Source: Actinomadura montaniterrae
GTDB taxonomy: Bacteria > Actinomycetota > Actinomycetes > Streptosporangiales > Streptosporangiaceae
Direction: 5' to 3'
Assembly: GCF_008923365.1 (NCBI RefSeq)
Contig: NZ_WBMR01000031.1
Span: 1 to 64,000 of the forward strand
Length of the DNA stretch: 64,000 bases
Shown: one piece after another, positions 26,601-34,008 of the stretch
Numbering within the stretch: position 1 is the stretch's first letter
Layout of the letters: the number at the start of each line of letters is the position of its first letter
Made by a program: the position numbers and the translations under genes
The notes under the pieces: model-generated
The model's database searches: none
Told to the model about the DNA's origin: nothing
What the model saw: the letters and a program-made list of their open reading frames with translations, nothing else

Positions 26601-26998
26601 AGCTCGGACGGGTCGTGCACGCCCTCACCGAGGAGGAGAAGGCGGGCGGGCGGCTGGCCCGGTTCGAGAAGGCGACCGTCCCGTTCGGGAACGTCCTCGG
26701 GCTGGAGCGGCGCGGCTGGCACCGGGGCCCGGTCGACTCCGACGGCGGGATCGACTGCATGGTCCGCCCCGTCGCGGACCGGCGGTACGTCGTCGTCACG
26801 CTGGCGACGGGCCTCTATGCGGGGGACGTGCGCGCCTCGGGGGACCAGACGTTCGAGGCGGTCTGGATCGGCGCCGACCCGGCTCCCGAGCACTTCTCCC
26901 ATCTCAGCCCCGAAGGCGGGCCGTACCGCTTCGGCGAGCTGGACCCGGTCACGGCCTCCGAAGTGATCGCCGACCTCGAGGAGGCGACCTCGCGCTGA
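23603..26998 (+). CDS. Large DUF4132 (MolR-like) protein
   Basis: A 1131-residue soluble protein. The N-terminal two-thirds are helical repeat-like segments (HEAT-like appearance, for example LLRSLGSPEHLKILGAAARI, AALRDTMRRFPVRAVRVLAT). The DUF4132 domain occupies about 820-1000 (MDLKKDVRAIAGLQLRRLEL then RRWTPDEFTAFFVRHPLVWH), and the C-terminal part ends with FGELDPVTASEVIADLEEAT. The family is named after E. coli MolR but has no established biochemical function. No signal peptide or membrane helix. The gene stands alone: 42 bp after the metallo-hydrolase with no clear ribosome-binding site, and 72 bp before sod. Codon usage matches the neighbours. Confidence 0.85.
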   Translation: MIKKSPPPPDEDVLEVPRSWRRHLHPRRGGHPGPKTEISGTPEAEIVAPYTAAIETALSHARTDPALAAAAREHLAGKADPLGAAVVAVVPESETHSGEATVRFLDAWITTYGLPFAVRAFVERVGVASGSAYGTGRGGVVALDAPSFNEYQLGDAAKRLRTVLAGADEAAYREAVEVLAGLRTTPMRRMIAAYLVPTELDWVAECCALPEHTVPRELLLRSLGSPEHLKILGAAARISVSDCYSIANLVTLAEGVGPAIAPFMAEAFDHHHDSAPRRKGLLEALGRLPSDEAFRLMLARCGNTHMRAALRDTMRRFPVRAVRVLATAAAAGDATAGELLADHLRSGAVPVPPDLPAEARAVVEKLTAADGRVPEASAGDLPRLLIDPPWARTQPKRKPVVVKGLAVPERQDVVWEPGERDAWLATPIADPGGGGVTIHAVRPTAAVDPTWEKRIANIRAGVVLHPVERELYWQGAMLAKGPEELVRPALREWRPADWNQRGLGTRNAWSPDHWLRPIIARFGLDALPVALSFARARPARGAGLLLPFLDAEVAEAMPGWLLRVAGAREPASAWFARHGRAALPYLLPAALGKAGRARTAAEYALHFVAGGEGEDAVVDAARPHGEQAVAAVKSVLSGDPEDLVPRKKVPEATGVNAEALPQVLLRGGERALPVPAVRHLLTLLAMSASGEPEPGLDGVLDACDERSLAAFGWALFRGWREDGAAPKDAWRFTVLGLLGDDEVVRALVPLIRAWPGEGGHHHAVRGLDVLARIGTDLALRELHAISQKARYKGLKQRAQEKIEEIAAARGLTPEQLGDRLVPDFGLDAAGTLVLDYGPRRFAAGFDETLRPYVLDENGGWRADPPKPGVRDDPALAPAAHRRYMDLKKDVRAIAGLQLRRLELAMTTGRRWTPDEFTAFFVRHPLVWHIARRLVWLAEHGGTATAFRLAEDRTCADVTDTAVTLPDGAAIGIAHPLHLADALDDWSGVFADYEITQPFPQLGRVVHALTEEEKAGGRLARFEKATVPFGNVLGLERRGWHRGPVDSDGGIDCMVRPVADRRYVVVTLATGLYAGDVRASGDQTFEAVWIGADPAPEHFSHLSPEGGPYRFGELDPVTASEVIADLEEATSR

Positions 26999-27044
26999 TC
27001 GCGCGGCGGGTCGGGCGGCGCGCTTGTTGCGTGCTGGACGTAAC

Positions 27045-27059
27045 TGCGAATCATTTGCA
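27045..27059. promoter_or_regulatory. Fur-family 7-1-7 operator upstream of sod
   Basis: TGCGAAT-C-ATTTGCA is a 7-1-7 inverted repeat with one mismatch, the layout of Fur/Zur/Nur sites. It ends 11 bp before the superoxide-dismutase ATG, where a repressor would block transcription. In Streptomyces the nickel regulator Nur represses the iron-type sodF, so Nur is the most likely binder; this is inference. Confidence 0.6.
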
Positions 27060-27070
27060 ATAGTGGCGGC

Positions 27071-27673
27071 ATGGCTGACTACACGCTGCCCGACCTGCCG
27101 TACGACTACGCCGCGCTGGAGCCCGCGATCACCGGGGAGATCCTCGAACTGCACCACTCCAAGCACCACGCCGCCTACGTCAAGGGCGCCAACGACACGC
27201 TGGAGAGACTCGCCGAGGCGCGCGGCAAGGAGCAGTTCGGCGGGCTGGTCGGCCTGGAGAAGACGTTCGCGTTCAACCTGTCCGGGCACGTCCTGCACTC
27301 GATCTTCTGGGACAACCTGTCGCCGGACGGCGGCGACCGCCCGGACGGCGAACTGGCCGCCGCGATCGACGAGCACTTCGGGACGTTCGACGCTTTCCGC
27401 AAGCAGCTGACGACCGCGACATCCACCGTCCAGGGGTCCGGATGGGGCGTGCTCGCGTGGGAGCCGCTCGGGAAGCGCCTCGTTGTCGAACAGGTCTACG
27501 ACCACCACGGGAACGTGGGCATGAACACCACGCCGCTGCTGGTCTTCGACGCGTGGGAGCACGCGTACTACCTGCAGTACCGGAACGTGCGTCCGGACTA
27601 CGTCGAGAAGCTCTGGTCGCTCGTGAACTGGACGGACGTCAAGGCCCGCTTCGACAAGGCCCGAGCGGCGTAG
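27071..27673 (+). CDS. Superoxide dismutase, Fe/Mn type
   Basis: A 200-residue cytoplasmic SOD that dismutates superoxide. The four metal ligands are in place: H28 ([11 protein letters not shown]), H76 (VLHSIFW), D160 and H164 ([10 protein letters not shown]). The Fe versus Mn preference cannot be decided by eye; the Fur-type operator upstream favours the Nur-repressed Fe form (sodF) of streptomycetes. A long hairpin follows the stop. Single gene. Confidence 0.95.
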   Translation: MADYTLPDLPYDYAALEPAITGEILELHHSKHHAAYVKGANDTLERLAEARGKEQFGGLVGLEKTFAFNLSGHVLHSIFWDNLSPDGGDRPDGELAAAIDEHFGTFDAFRKQLTTATSTVQGSGWGVLAWEPLGKRLVVEQVYDHHGNVGMNTTPLLVFDAWEHAYYLQYRNVRPDYVEKLWSLVNWTDVKARFDKARAA

Positions 27674-27692
27674 GCGCCGCGGGCGCCGGGAC

Positions 27693-27756
27693 CACGGCGC
27701 TCTCCAGGCCGGGATCGTGCTCAGAACCCTTTCCTTGCGGCCTGGAGGGCGCCGTG
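27693..27756. terminator. Long hairpin after sod
   Basis: A 19-bp stem with one T/G mismatch (arms starting CACGGCGCTCTCC and ending GGCGCCGTG) and a 26-nt loop, 20 bp after the sod stop. Likely the terminator or a decay barrier. Confidence 0.7.
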
Positions 27757-27764
27757 CCGCGTGT

Positions 27765-27776
27765 TACCAGCGGGTA
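27765..27776. promoter_or_regulatory. TACC-N4-GGTA site at the thioesterase promoter
   Basis: TACC-AGCG-GGTA overlaps a likely promoter (CATAGACT downstream as -10), 19 bp before the thioesterase start. TetR-type regulators of acyl-CoA metabolism often bind short sites of this shape. Weak evidence: the arms are only 4 bp. Confidence 0.3.
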
Positions 27777-27794
27777 CATAGACTGGCGCGCGTG

Positions 27795-28214
27795 ATGAGC
27801 GACTACCCGCACCAGGTGAGCGTGCCGACGCGCTGGAAGGACAACGACGTCTACGGCCACGTCAACAACGCCGTGCACTACTCGCTGATGGACACCGCCA
27901 TCAACGAGTGGATGATCGGCAAGGCGGGGTTCGCGCCGCTCGACGCGCCGTCGATCGCCCTGTGCGTGGAGTCGCACTGCCAGTACAAGGCCGAGGTGTC
28001 GTTCCCGGACACGATCCGGCTCGGCCTGCGGATCGGCAAGCTCGGCACCTCCAGCGTCCGCTGGGAGATCGGCATGTACCGGGCGTCCGACGACGCGCTC
28101 ATCGCCGAGGGCCACTTCGTGCACGTCTTCGTCGACCGCGAGACCCGCCGCCCGGTCCCGATCGCCGAGCCGATGCGCACCGAGATGTCCAAGCTGGCCG
28201 TCACTTCCGGTTGA
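27795..28214 (+). CDS. Acyl-CoA thioesterase, hotdog fold (4HBT)
   Basis: A 139-residue hotdog protein. The signature TRWKDNDVYGHVNNAVHYSL (12-31) has the DxxGHVNN catalytic loop, followed by the central helix and VESHCQYKAEVSFPDTIRLG. The reaction is hydrolysis of an acyl-CoA; chain length unknown. The start is ATG 27795, with GTG 27792 directly before it as an alternative. Probably leaderless or nearly so, as the promoter-like element is very close. The last 14 bp overlap the convergent permease gene. Confidence 0.85.
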   Translation: MSDYPHQVSVPTRWKDNDVYGHVNNAVHYSLMDTAINEWMIGKAGFAPLDAPSIALCVESHCQYKAEVSFPDTIRLGLRIGKLGTSSVRWEIGMYRASDDALIAEGHFVHVFVDRETRRPVPIAEPMRTEMSKLAVTSG

Positions 28215-29619
28215 GCAGCGAGTGCCGGCGGCTGTAGGCGAAGTAGATGACGCAGCCGACCAGGAACCACACCGCGAACCGCACCCACGTCTGCCATTCC
28301 AGGAACGTGATGAGCCAGACCGAGAACACGATCCCGACGGCCGGGACGGCCGGCATCCCCGGCGTCCGGAACTCCCGCGGCAGCTCGGGCCGCCGGTAGC
28401 GCAGCACGATCACCGCGACGCACACCACGATGAACGCCAGCAGGATCCCGATGTTGGTGAGCTCCGCCGCCTCCGCGATCGGCAGGAACCCCGCGATCAC
28501 CGCGGACGCGGCGCCGAGGATCCAGGTGATCCGCGTCGGCACGTGCCGCACCGGGTGCGTGCGGGCGAACCAGCCGGGCAGCAGCCCGTCCCGGCTCATC
28601 GAGAACCACACCCGCGTCGCGCCCATCATGAACGTGAACAGCACCGTCAGGACGCCGAGGATCGCGCCGACCGCGATGATGATCCCGACCGTGTTCAGAC
28701 CGACCGACTTGAACGCCGAGGAGAACGCCGCGTCCGGGTTGATGTCCCGGTAGTCGACCATCCCGGTCAGCACCAGGCAGGCCGCGACGTACAGCACCAT
28801 CGAGATCGCCAGCGAGTAGATGATCGCCTTCGGCATGTGCTTGCGCGCCTCCTGCGACTCCTCCGCCGCGGTGCTCATCGCGTCGTAGCCGAACACGGCG
28901 AAGAACACCGTCGCGGCCCCGGTGAACGCGCCGGACAGCCCGAACGGGAAGAACGGCGAGTAGTTCCCGCTCCGGATCTTGAAGACGCCGACCACGATCA
29001 CCAGCAGGACGATCCCGACCTTCAGGTACACCAGCGCCGTCTCGAACCGCGCCGCGTTCCGCATCCCGAGGTTCAGCACCCACGCGATCAGCAGGCACAG
29101 CAGCGCCGCGAACAGGTTGACCTTGTAGCTGCCGTCCGCCACGCCCTTCGGCTCGGTGCCCGGCGCCCCGCTCATCCACAGCGGCAGGTGGACGTGCATG
29201 AACCCGAGCAGGTCGTCGAAGTAGCCGGATATCCCGATCGCGACCACCGCCACGATCGCGGTGTACTCCAGCAGCAGGTCCCAGCCGATCGCCCACCCGG
29301 TGAACTCGCCGAGCACCGCGTACCCGTACGTGTACGCCGACCCCGCCTTCGGGATCAGCCCGGCGAACTCCGCGTACGAGAACGCCGCCGCCGCGCTCGC
29401 CACCCCCGCGACCAGGAACGAGATCAGCACCGCCGGCCCGGCCTTCTCGTTGGCGACCGCCCCGGCCAGCGAGAAGATCCCCGCGCCGATGATGCCGCCG
29501 ACCCCGATCGCGGTCAGCTGCCACAGCCCGAGCGTCCGGGTCAGGCCCGCGCTCCCCGGCTCGTCCTCGATCTGCTCGATCGGCTTCCGCCGGACCATCC
29601 CGTCCAGGACCGAAGGCAT
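28201..29619 (-). CDS. Amino-acid permease, APC superfamily (CAT-like)
   Basis: A 472-residue membrane protein with 12 predicted helices. The APC hallmark IGVGGIIGAGIFSLAG is in helix 1 (about 37-52), LIPKAGSAYTYGYAVLGEFT is the helix 3 region, and GYDAMSTAAEESQEARKHMP is the conserved loop after helix 6. This resembles bacterial cationic amino acid transporters (YfnA-like). Expected role: import of amino acids by cation symport or exchange. ATG 29619 has a GGGAGGTGG site. The in-frame reading continues far upstream but that part is not coherent. Confidence 0.9.
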   Translation of the reverse strand: MPSVLDGMVRRKPIEQIEDEPGSAGLTRTLGLWQLTAIGVGGIIGAGIFSLAGAVANEKAGPAVLISFLVAGVASAAAAFSYAEFAGLIPKAGSAYTYGYAVLGEFTGWAIGWDLLLEYTAIVAVVAIGISGYFDDLLGFMHVHLPLWMSGAPGTEPKGVADGSYKVNLFAALLCLLIAWVLNLGMRNAARFETALVYLKVGIVLLVIVVGVFKIRSGNYSPFFPFGLSGAFTGAATVFFAVFGYDAMSTAAEESQEARKHMPKAIIYSLAISMVLYVAACLVLTGMVDYRDINPDAAFSSAFKSVGLNTVGIIIAVGAILGVLTVLFTFMMGATRVWFSMSRDGLLPGWFARTHPVRHVPTRITWILGAASAVIAGFLPIAEAAELTNIGILLAFIVVCVAVIVLRYRRPELPREFRTPGMPAVPAVGIVFSVWLITFLEWQTWVRFAVWFLVGCVIYFAYSRRHSLLNRK

Positions 29620-29720
29620 GCAGCCACCTCCCAGGCACCGTCGCCACGGAAGATCATGTGCCCGCCCCCCGCCCCCCAAACCCGCCGCCGCCTCCTCGGT
29701 AAGGACCGATTCCCCGCCGG

Positions 29721-30119
29721 CTACTGACGCCCGTCCGGCCACACCTGGACGAAGGCCTGCCCCGCCGCCTCGACCACCCGCACCCGGTACGCCCCGGGCG
29801 CCGTGCCGAGCTCGACCGGCCATAGGCGCGCGATCCTCCCGTCGAGCCGGAACAGTGCCAACGGCCCGGAGGTACGCGGCCGGCCACCGTCCACGACGCC
29901 GTGATCCCGCTCCGGAACCGGCGGCGGCCCGTCCCAGAGGGACACGCGCACCGCCTGCCACCGTGCCGGGTCGACGCTCACCACGACGCCCTCCTCGTCG
30001 CACAGCCGCTCCGCCTCCTCCAGGGACCCGGGCGCCGACCCGGGCGCCGCGCCGACGAGGCCGAGCCGCTGGAACGCGCCGTCCGTCTTCAGCACGGACC
30101 AGTCGACGAGCCGGGCCAC
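29721..30119 (-). CDS. Hypothetical protein, possibly 5'-truncated
   Basis: About 132 residues from a GTG at 30119, unrecognised. It has an alternating hydrophobic/acidic composition ending AYRVRVVEAAGQAFVQVWPD. Good coding signal (GC at third positions) continues upstream in frame to about 30203, reading LGDSEFEAGREALEGRERYL and FQFWLEEPVARLVDW, but no ATG, GTG or TTG occurs there. The frame is closed by the TAA that ends the HxlR gene. Either the GTG is real (GAAGAG 4 nt upstream), a CTG is used, or the 5' end was lost when the HxlR/SDR pair arrived. Confidence 0.5.
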   Translation of the reverse strand: MARLVDWSVLKTDGAFQRLGLVGAAPGSAPGSLEEAERLCDEEGVVVSVDPARWQAVRVSLWDGPPPVPERDHGVVDGGRPRTSGPLALFRLDGRIARLWPVELGTAPGAYRVRVVEAAGQAFVQVWPDGRQ

Positions 30120-30215
30120 GGGCTCTTCGAGCCAGAACTGGAACAGGTACCGCTCCCGCCCTTCCAGCGCCTCCCGGCCAGCCTCGAACTCCGAGTCGCC
30201 CAGGTCGGGAGGAGG

Positions 30216-30593
30216 TTAGGGGGTGGCGGTGACGTTCGAGTGGGACGCGGTGTCGTAGGCGTGCTGGGCGGTGATGATCTCGGCGGCGTGCTCGCGGATC
30301 CAGCCGGTCAGGCCGCGGAGGGGGACGGTGATGCCGCGGCCGAGCGGGGTGAGGGCGTAGGTGACCGAGGGCGGGACGGTCGGCTCCACCGTGCGCAGGA
30401 CGAGGCCGTCGCGGACGAGGGTGCGCAGGGTCTGCGACAGCATCTTCTCGCTGACGCCCTCGATGCGGTCGCGGAGCTCGTAGAAGCGCAGGTCGGAGGA
30501 GTCCAGCGCGGTGAGGACGAGGATGCCCCACCGGCGGGTCACGTGGTCGAGGACGACACGGGCGGGGCAGTCGCGGCGGAAGACGTCGTCCAT
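30216..30593 (-). CDS. HxlR-family transcriptional regulator
   Basis: A 125-residue winged-helix protein. The N-terminal cysteine of the redox/electrophile-sensing HxlR group is present (C9 in DVFRRDCPARVVLDHVTRRW), followed by the HTH YELRDRIEGVSEKMLSQTLR and a wing with YALTPLGRGI. HxlR proteins such as YodB and HypR sense quinones or aldehydes through this Cys. Divergent from the SDR gene with symmetric sites between them, so electrophile-induced expression of the SDR is likely. Confidence 0.88.
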   Translation of the reverse strand: MDDVFRRDCPARVVLDHVTRRWGILVLTALDSSDLRFYELRDRIEGVSEKMLSQTLRTLVRDGLVLRTVEPTVPPSVTYALTPLGRGITVPLRGLTGWIREHAAEIITAQHAYDTASHSNVTATP

Positions 30594-30621
30594 CAGGGCA
30601 CCAACTCTCGCGGCATGGGCT

Positions 30622-30647
30622 TACCTATAGGTACGTACTTTCGAAAG
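30622..30647. promoter_or_regulatory. Cluster of short perfect palindromes in the HxlR/SDR promoter
   Basis: TACCTATAGGTA (30622-30633), GTACGTAC (30631-30638) and CTTTCGAAAG (30638-30647) are perfect palindromes arranged end to end in the 82-bp divergent region. TAC-N-GTA symmetry resembles YodB/HxlR boxes. Two adjacent dimers are plausible. Confidence 0.6.
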
Positions 30648-30675
30648 GTTAGCCCTGTCTCCTAGCGTGGCCGGC

Positions 30676-31389
30676 ATGGAACCAGTCGCGCTCGTGACCG
30701 GTGGGGGCCGTGGCATCGGCGCCGCCACCGCAAGGAGACTCGCCCGCCGCGGATACCGCGTGGTCGTCAACTACTTCCGGGACGAGGCGTCGGCGGAGGC
30801 CGTCGCCGCGGAGACGGGCGGGACGGCGATCCGCGCCGACGTCCGCGACCCGGCCGAGGTGGCGGCGCTCGTGGCGGCGTGCGGGCCGGTCACGGCGCTG
30901 GTGTGCAACGCGAACATCGACCCGTCGTTCGGGCCGGTGCGGTCGCTGCCGTGGGAGGCGTTCATCGGGAAGGTGGAGGGCGAGCTCGCCGCCGCGTACC
31001 ACGTGACCCAGGCCGTGCTGCCGGACATGCCGGCGCAGGGGCGGATCGTCTACGTGTCGAGCCTGAGCGCCGACCTCACGCGGCCGATGACCGGCGCGCA
31101 CACGACGGCGAAGGCGGCGCTGGACGCGTTCGCCCGGCACGTGGCGGCGGAGGCGAGCCCGGTGGCGGTCAACGTGGTCGCGCCGGCCGCGGTGCGCACC
31201 GAGGGGTCGTCGGCCGCGCGGACGCCGGAGATCGAGGAGGCGCTCGCCGGACGGTCGGTGCTGGGGCGGATGGTGGAGCCGGACGACGTGGCGGCGGTGA
31301 TCGCCGCGGTGGTGGACGGGTCGCTGCCCGCGGTGGCGGGCGCGCGCATCCCGGTCGACGCGGGGTTCCGGGTGCTCGCGGCGCCGTGA
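30676..31389 (+). CDS. SDR-family oxidoreductase with altered catalytic site
   Basis: A 237-residue Rossmann-fold short-chain dehydrogenase. The cofactor motif TGGGRGIG is at 8-15. Ser129 (VSSLS) and Lys146 (AHTTAKAALD) of the catalytic set are present, but the position of the usual Tyr (YxxxK) is His142, and the NNAG motif is CNANI. The gene is intact with normal codon usage. It may use His in place of Tyr, have changed chemistry, or act as a non-catalytic partner. Divergent from the HxlR regulator, whose palindromes lie directly upstream. It ends 8 bp before the convergent PaaX gene. Confidence 0.85.
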   Translation: MEPVALVTGGGRGIGAATARRLARRGYRVVVNYFRDEASAEAVAAETGGTAIRADVRDPAEVAALVAACGPVTALVCNANIDPSFGPVRSLPWEAFIGKVEGELAAAYHVTQAVLPDMPAQGRIVYVSSLSADLTRPMTGAHTTAKAALDAFARHVAAEASPVAVNVVAPAAVRTEGSSAARTPEIEEALAGRSVLGRMVEPDDVAAVIAAVVDGSLPAVAGARIPVDAGFRVLAAP

Positions 31390-31396
31390 GCGGGGT

Positions 31397-32128
31397 TCAG
31401 GGCTGGAGTTCGCTGGTGAGGAGGCGGGCGAAGTCGGTCTCGAAGCGTTCGTAGCCGGTGCGGAGGGCGTCGCCGGGCCAGCCGGGCGGGAGGAGTTCCG
31501 GCGGCAGGATCGGGTCGTGGAGGAGGTGGCGGAGGGCCGCGGCGGCGAGGGTGAAGCGCTCGGCGATGGTGCCGGCGCCGGTGAGGGACGCGCGGAGCGC
31601 CTCGGCGGTGGCGGCCCAGCCGTCGAGGTCCCAGAGCGTCCGGGCGAGGACGGCGGGGTCCTGCTCGGGGCGGCCTTCGAGGAAGGTGCACTGGCGGACG
31701 ACGGTCTCGGTGCGGGGCCGGTCGAGGTTGGCGGGGCGCAGCCAGGTGCCCTCGCGCAGTTCGGCGAGGCGGAGCGCGGACATGGCCTGGCGGAGGGCGG
31801 CGCGGTCGGCGGCGGGGCGGCGCTCGGCGGTGATGACGGCGATCTCCCAGGTGCCGTCCCAGGGGCGGGTGCGGGGGCGGCGGCTCTCGTCCTGGCGGGC
31901 CTGGCGCCGCAGGAGCCGGTCGGTGAGGGCGTACTTCCCGTCGGTCTGGACGAGGTCGCCGGAGGTGACCATGCGGGAGAGCGCGACGCGGATCGTGCCC
32001 TCGGCGATGCCGAACAGGTCGCCGACGCGGACGAGGTGCCGGGCGGCGAGGCGGGGCGGGTGGACGCCCAGCAGGGTGCTCAGCACGACCGAGCGCGCGG
32101 TGAGGGGGCGGATCTGGAGCGTGTCCAT
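31397..32128 (-). CDS. PaaX-family transcriptional regulator
   Basis: A 243-residue PaaX-type repressor: N-terminal winged HTH (DLFGIAEGTIRVALSRMVTS then GDLVQTDGKYAL), a central domain around RPWDGTWEIAVITAERRPAA, and a C-terminal domain ending FARLLTSELQP. PaaX repressors respond to aryl-CoA, classically phenylacetyl-CoA. The divergent acyl-CoA dehydrogenase and crotonase genes are the natural targets. Start ATG 32128; an upstream ATG at 32188 is possible but would lie inside the promoter. Confidence 0.87.
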   Translation of the reverse strand: MDTLQIRPLTARSVVLSTLLGVHPPRLAARHLVRVGDLFGIAEGTIRVALSRMVTSGDLVQTDGKYALTDRLLRRQARQDESRRPRTRPWDGTWEIAVITAERRPAADRAALRQAMSALRLAELREGTWLRPANLDRPRTETVVRQCTFLEGRPEQDPAVLARTLWDLDGWAATAEALRASLTGAGTIAERFTLAAAALRHLLHDPILPPELLPPGWPGDALRTGYERFETDFARLLTSELQP

Positions 32129-32195
32129 GGCTGCTGCGGACTTTATCCGGTGCGGGCCCGGCGGGGCGCGGCGTCCGGGTGCGGACACCGGTGAG

Positions 32196-32231
32196 ATTAC
32201 AGTCTTCCATCACGTGACAAAGAAGCGTAAT
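32196..32231. promoter_or_regulatory. Candidate PaaX operator region
   Basis: ATTAC (32196) and GTAAT (32227) are inverted at a distance, and TCACGTGA (32210-32217) between them is a perfect 8-bp palindrome. The set sits 10 to 45 bp upstream of the acyl-CoA dehydrogenase ATG. Suggestive only. Confidence 0.4.
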
Positions 32232-32240
32232 GTCCGGGGC

Positions 32241-34007
32241 ATGGCCTCTTACCTGACCGAGCCGTTCGACCGGCTCCCGTTCGGCGGCGCGGACAAGGCC
32301 CGCCGGTACGCGACGGAGCGCTACCAGGGGGCGGCGGGCCTCAACTGGTACGACTGCGACCCGACGCTGCGCTTCCTGATGCGGCGCCACCTCGGCGACG
32401 GCTTCGGCTGGGCGGAGCCGCGGCTCCGCGAGCTGGGCGCGCTCATGGGCGGCCCGGTGAACGCGTGGGCCGAGGAGACCGACCGGAACCCGCCGCGGCT
32501 GGAGAAGTACGACCGGTGGGGCCGCGACATCAGCGAGGTCGTGATGCCCGGGTCGTTCGAGGCGTCCCGGCGGGAGCTGGTGGCGACGTCGTTCACCAGG
32601 CCGGACTTCATCGCGGAGGCGAAGGCGAACGGCGTGGACCCGGCGCCCCTCGGCGTCGCCTGGAGCTACCTGCTCGACCAGGCCGACATCGGCATGGCGT
32701 GCGCGCTCGGCACGGGCGGCGACATGGTCGTCGGGCTCACCGAGCTGTTCGCGCCGGACGAGGTGAAGGAGCGCGTCCGGGAGCTGTTCGCGGCGGGCGC
32801 GTTCTCCGGCGAGGCCGCGCAGATGCTCACCGAGCGGTCGGGCGGCTCGGACCTCGGGGCGCTGGAGTCGACGGCGACGCGGGACGGCGACGCGTGGCGG
32901 CTCAACGGGTTCAAGTGGTTCGCGTCGAACGCGAACGGGTCGGCGTTCGTCGTCCTCGCGAAGCCGGAGGGCGCGGTGGACGGGGTGCGCGGCATCGCGC
33001 CGTTCCTGGTGCTGCGGGAGCGGCGGGACGGGTCGCGCAACGGGGTGCGGATCCGCCGGCTGAAGGACAAGCTCGGCACCCGGTCGGTGGCGTCCGCGGA
33101 GATCGAGTTCACCGACGCGGAGGCGTTCCTGCTGGCCCCGGCGTCGAGCGCGGGCGAGGGCGGGGACGGCAAGGGCCTCGCCCGGATGATGGAGCTGACG
33201 AACGGCGCCCGGCTCGGCATCTCGATGATGGGGCTCGGCTGCGCGCGCCGGTCGCTGGTGGAGTCGCTCTGCTACACGCGGGCGCGCGAGGCGTTCGGGG
33301 CGGCGCTGGACGAGCAGCCGCTGATGCGCCGCAAGCTCGCGGAGATGATCGTCGAGACGGAGGCCGTCCAGGCGCTGGTGTTCGACGGGTACCTCGGCAG
33401 GCCCCGGCTGCGGATCGGCGCCGCGCTCATCAAGCTGCGCGCGGCGCGGCTCGGGGTGACGGCGGCGAGCGACGCGATCGAGATCCACGGCGGCAACGGC
33501 TACATCGAGCAGTGGCCGGTCGCGCGCATCCTGCGGGACGCGCAGGTCAACCCGATCTGGGAGGGCGGCGACAACATCCTGTGCCTGGACGTCCGCCGCG
33601 CCATCGAACGCAACGACGCGCACGAGCCGCTCCTCGACCGGCTCACCGAGGCCGTCGCGAACGCGCCCGCCGGCGACGACGCCACGGCCGACCTCGTCAA
33701 CGAGCGGATCGGGCACGTCCGCGAGGCGATCGAGAAGTGGCGCGGCCTCGACCGCACCACCGCCGAGGCGCGCCTGTACCCGCTCGCGCAGTACATGGCC
33801 GACGTCTATGCGGCGGCGCTGCTGCTGGAGCAGGCCGGCTGGGAGCGCGCCGACTCGGGCGCCGACCGCAAGGCGCTCGTCGCGCGCCTCTATGCTCGCA
33901 GGCACCTCGCCGACGCGGGCCCGCTGCGGGCGATCGACGCGCCGGCCGAGGACCTCGACCGCTTCAAGGACCTCGCGGACGGCGCGTTCGTCCACGTTGG
34001 GGAGTGA
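32241..34007 (+). CDS. Acyl-CoA dehydrogenase, AidB/ACAD11-like long form
   Basis: A 588-residue flavoprotein, about 200 residues longer than ordinary acyl-CoA dehydrogenases and resembling the AidB-type subgroup. FAD/substrate motifs: AQMLTERSGGSDLGALEST, LNGFKWFASNANGS, IHGGNGYIEQWPVARI and NPIWEGGDNILCLDVRRAIE; the Glu of the IWEG loop corresponds to the catalytic region. It oxidises an acyl-CoA or a related substrate. No ribosome-binding site is obvious and the start is close to the promoter. The crotonase gene follows with a 1-bp gap, and the divergent PaaX is the likely regulator. Not distinctly a DNA-repair AidB. Confidence 0.87.
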   Translation: MASYLTEPFDRLPFGGADKARRYATERYQGAAGLNWYDCDPTLRFLMRRHLGDGFGWAEPRLRELGALMGGPVNAWAEETDRNPPRLEKYDRWGRDISEVVMPGSFEASRRELVATSFTRPDFIAEAKANGVDPAPLGVAWSYLLDQADIGMACALGTGGDMVVGLTELFAPDEVKERVRELFAAGAFSGEAAQMLTERSGGSDLGALESTATRDGDAWRLNGFKWFASNANGSAFVVLAKPEGAVDGVRGIAPFLVLRERRDGSRNGVRIRRLKDKLGTRSVASAEIEFTDAEAFLLAPASSAGEGGDGKGLARMMELTNGARLGISMMGLGCARRSLVESLCYTRAREAFGAALDEQPLMRRKLAEMIVETEAVQALVFDGYLGRPRLRIGAALIKLRAARLGVTAASDAIEIHGGNGYIEQWPVARILRDAQVNPIWEGGDNILCLDVRRAIERNDAHEPLLDRLTEAVANAPAGDDATADLVNERIGHVREAIEKWRGLDRTTAEARLYPLAQYMADVYAAALLLEQAGWERADSGADRKALVARLYARRHLADAGPLRAIDAPAEDLDRFKDLADGAFVHVGE

Positions 34008-34008
34008 G

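Noticed and set aside
23588..27562. 1324-codon minus-strand frame opposite the DUF4132 and sod genes
   Set aside because: Same GC-bias artefact; composition is unlike a protein and it runs across two real genes.
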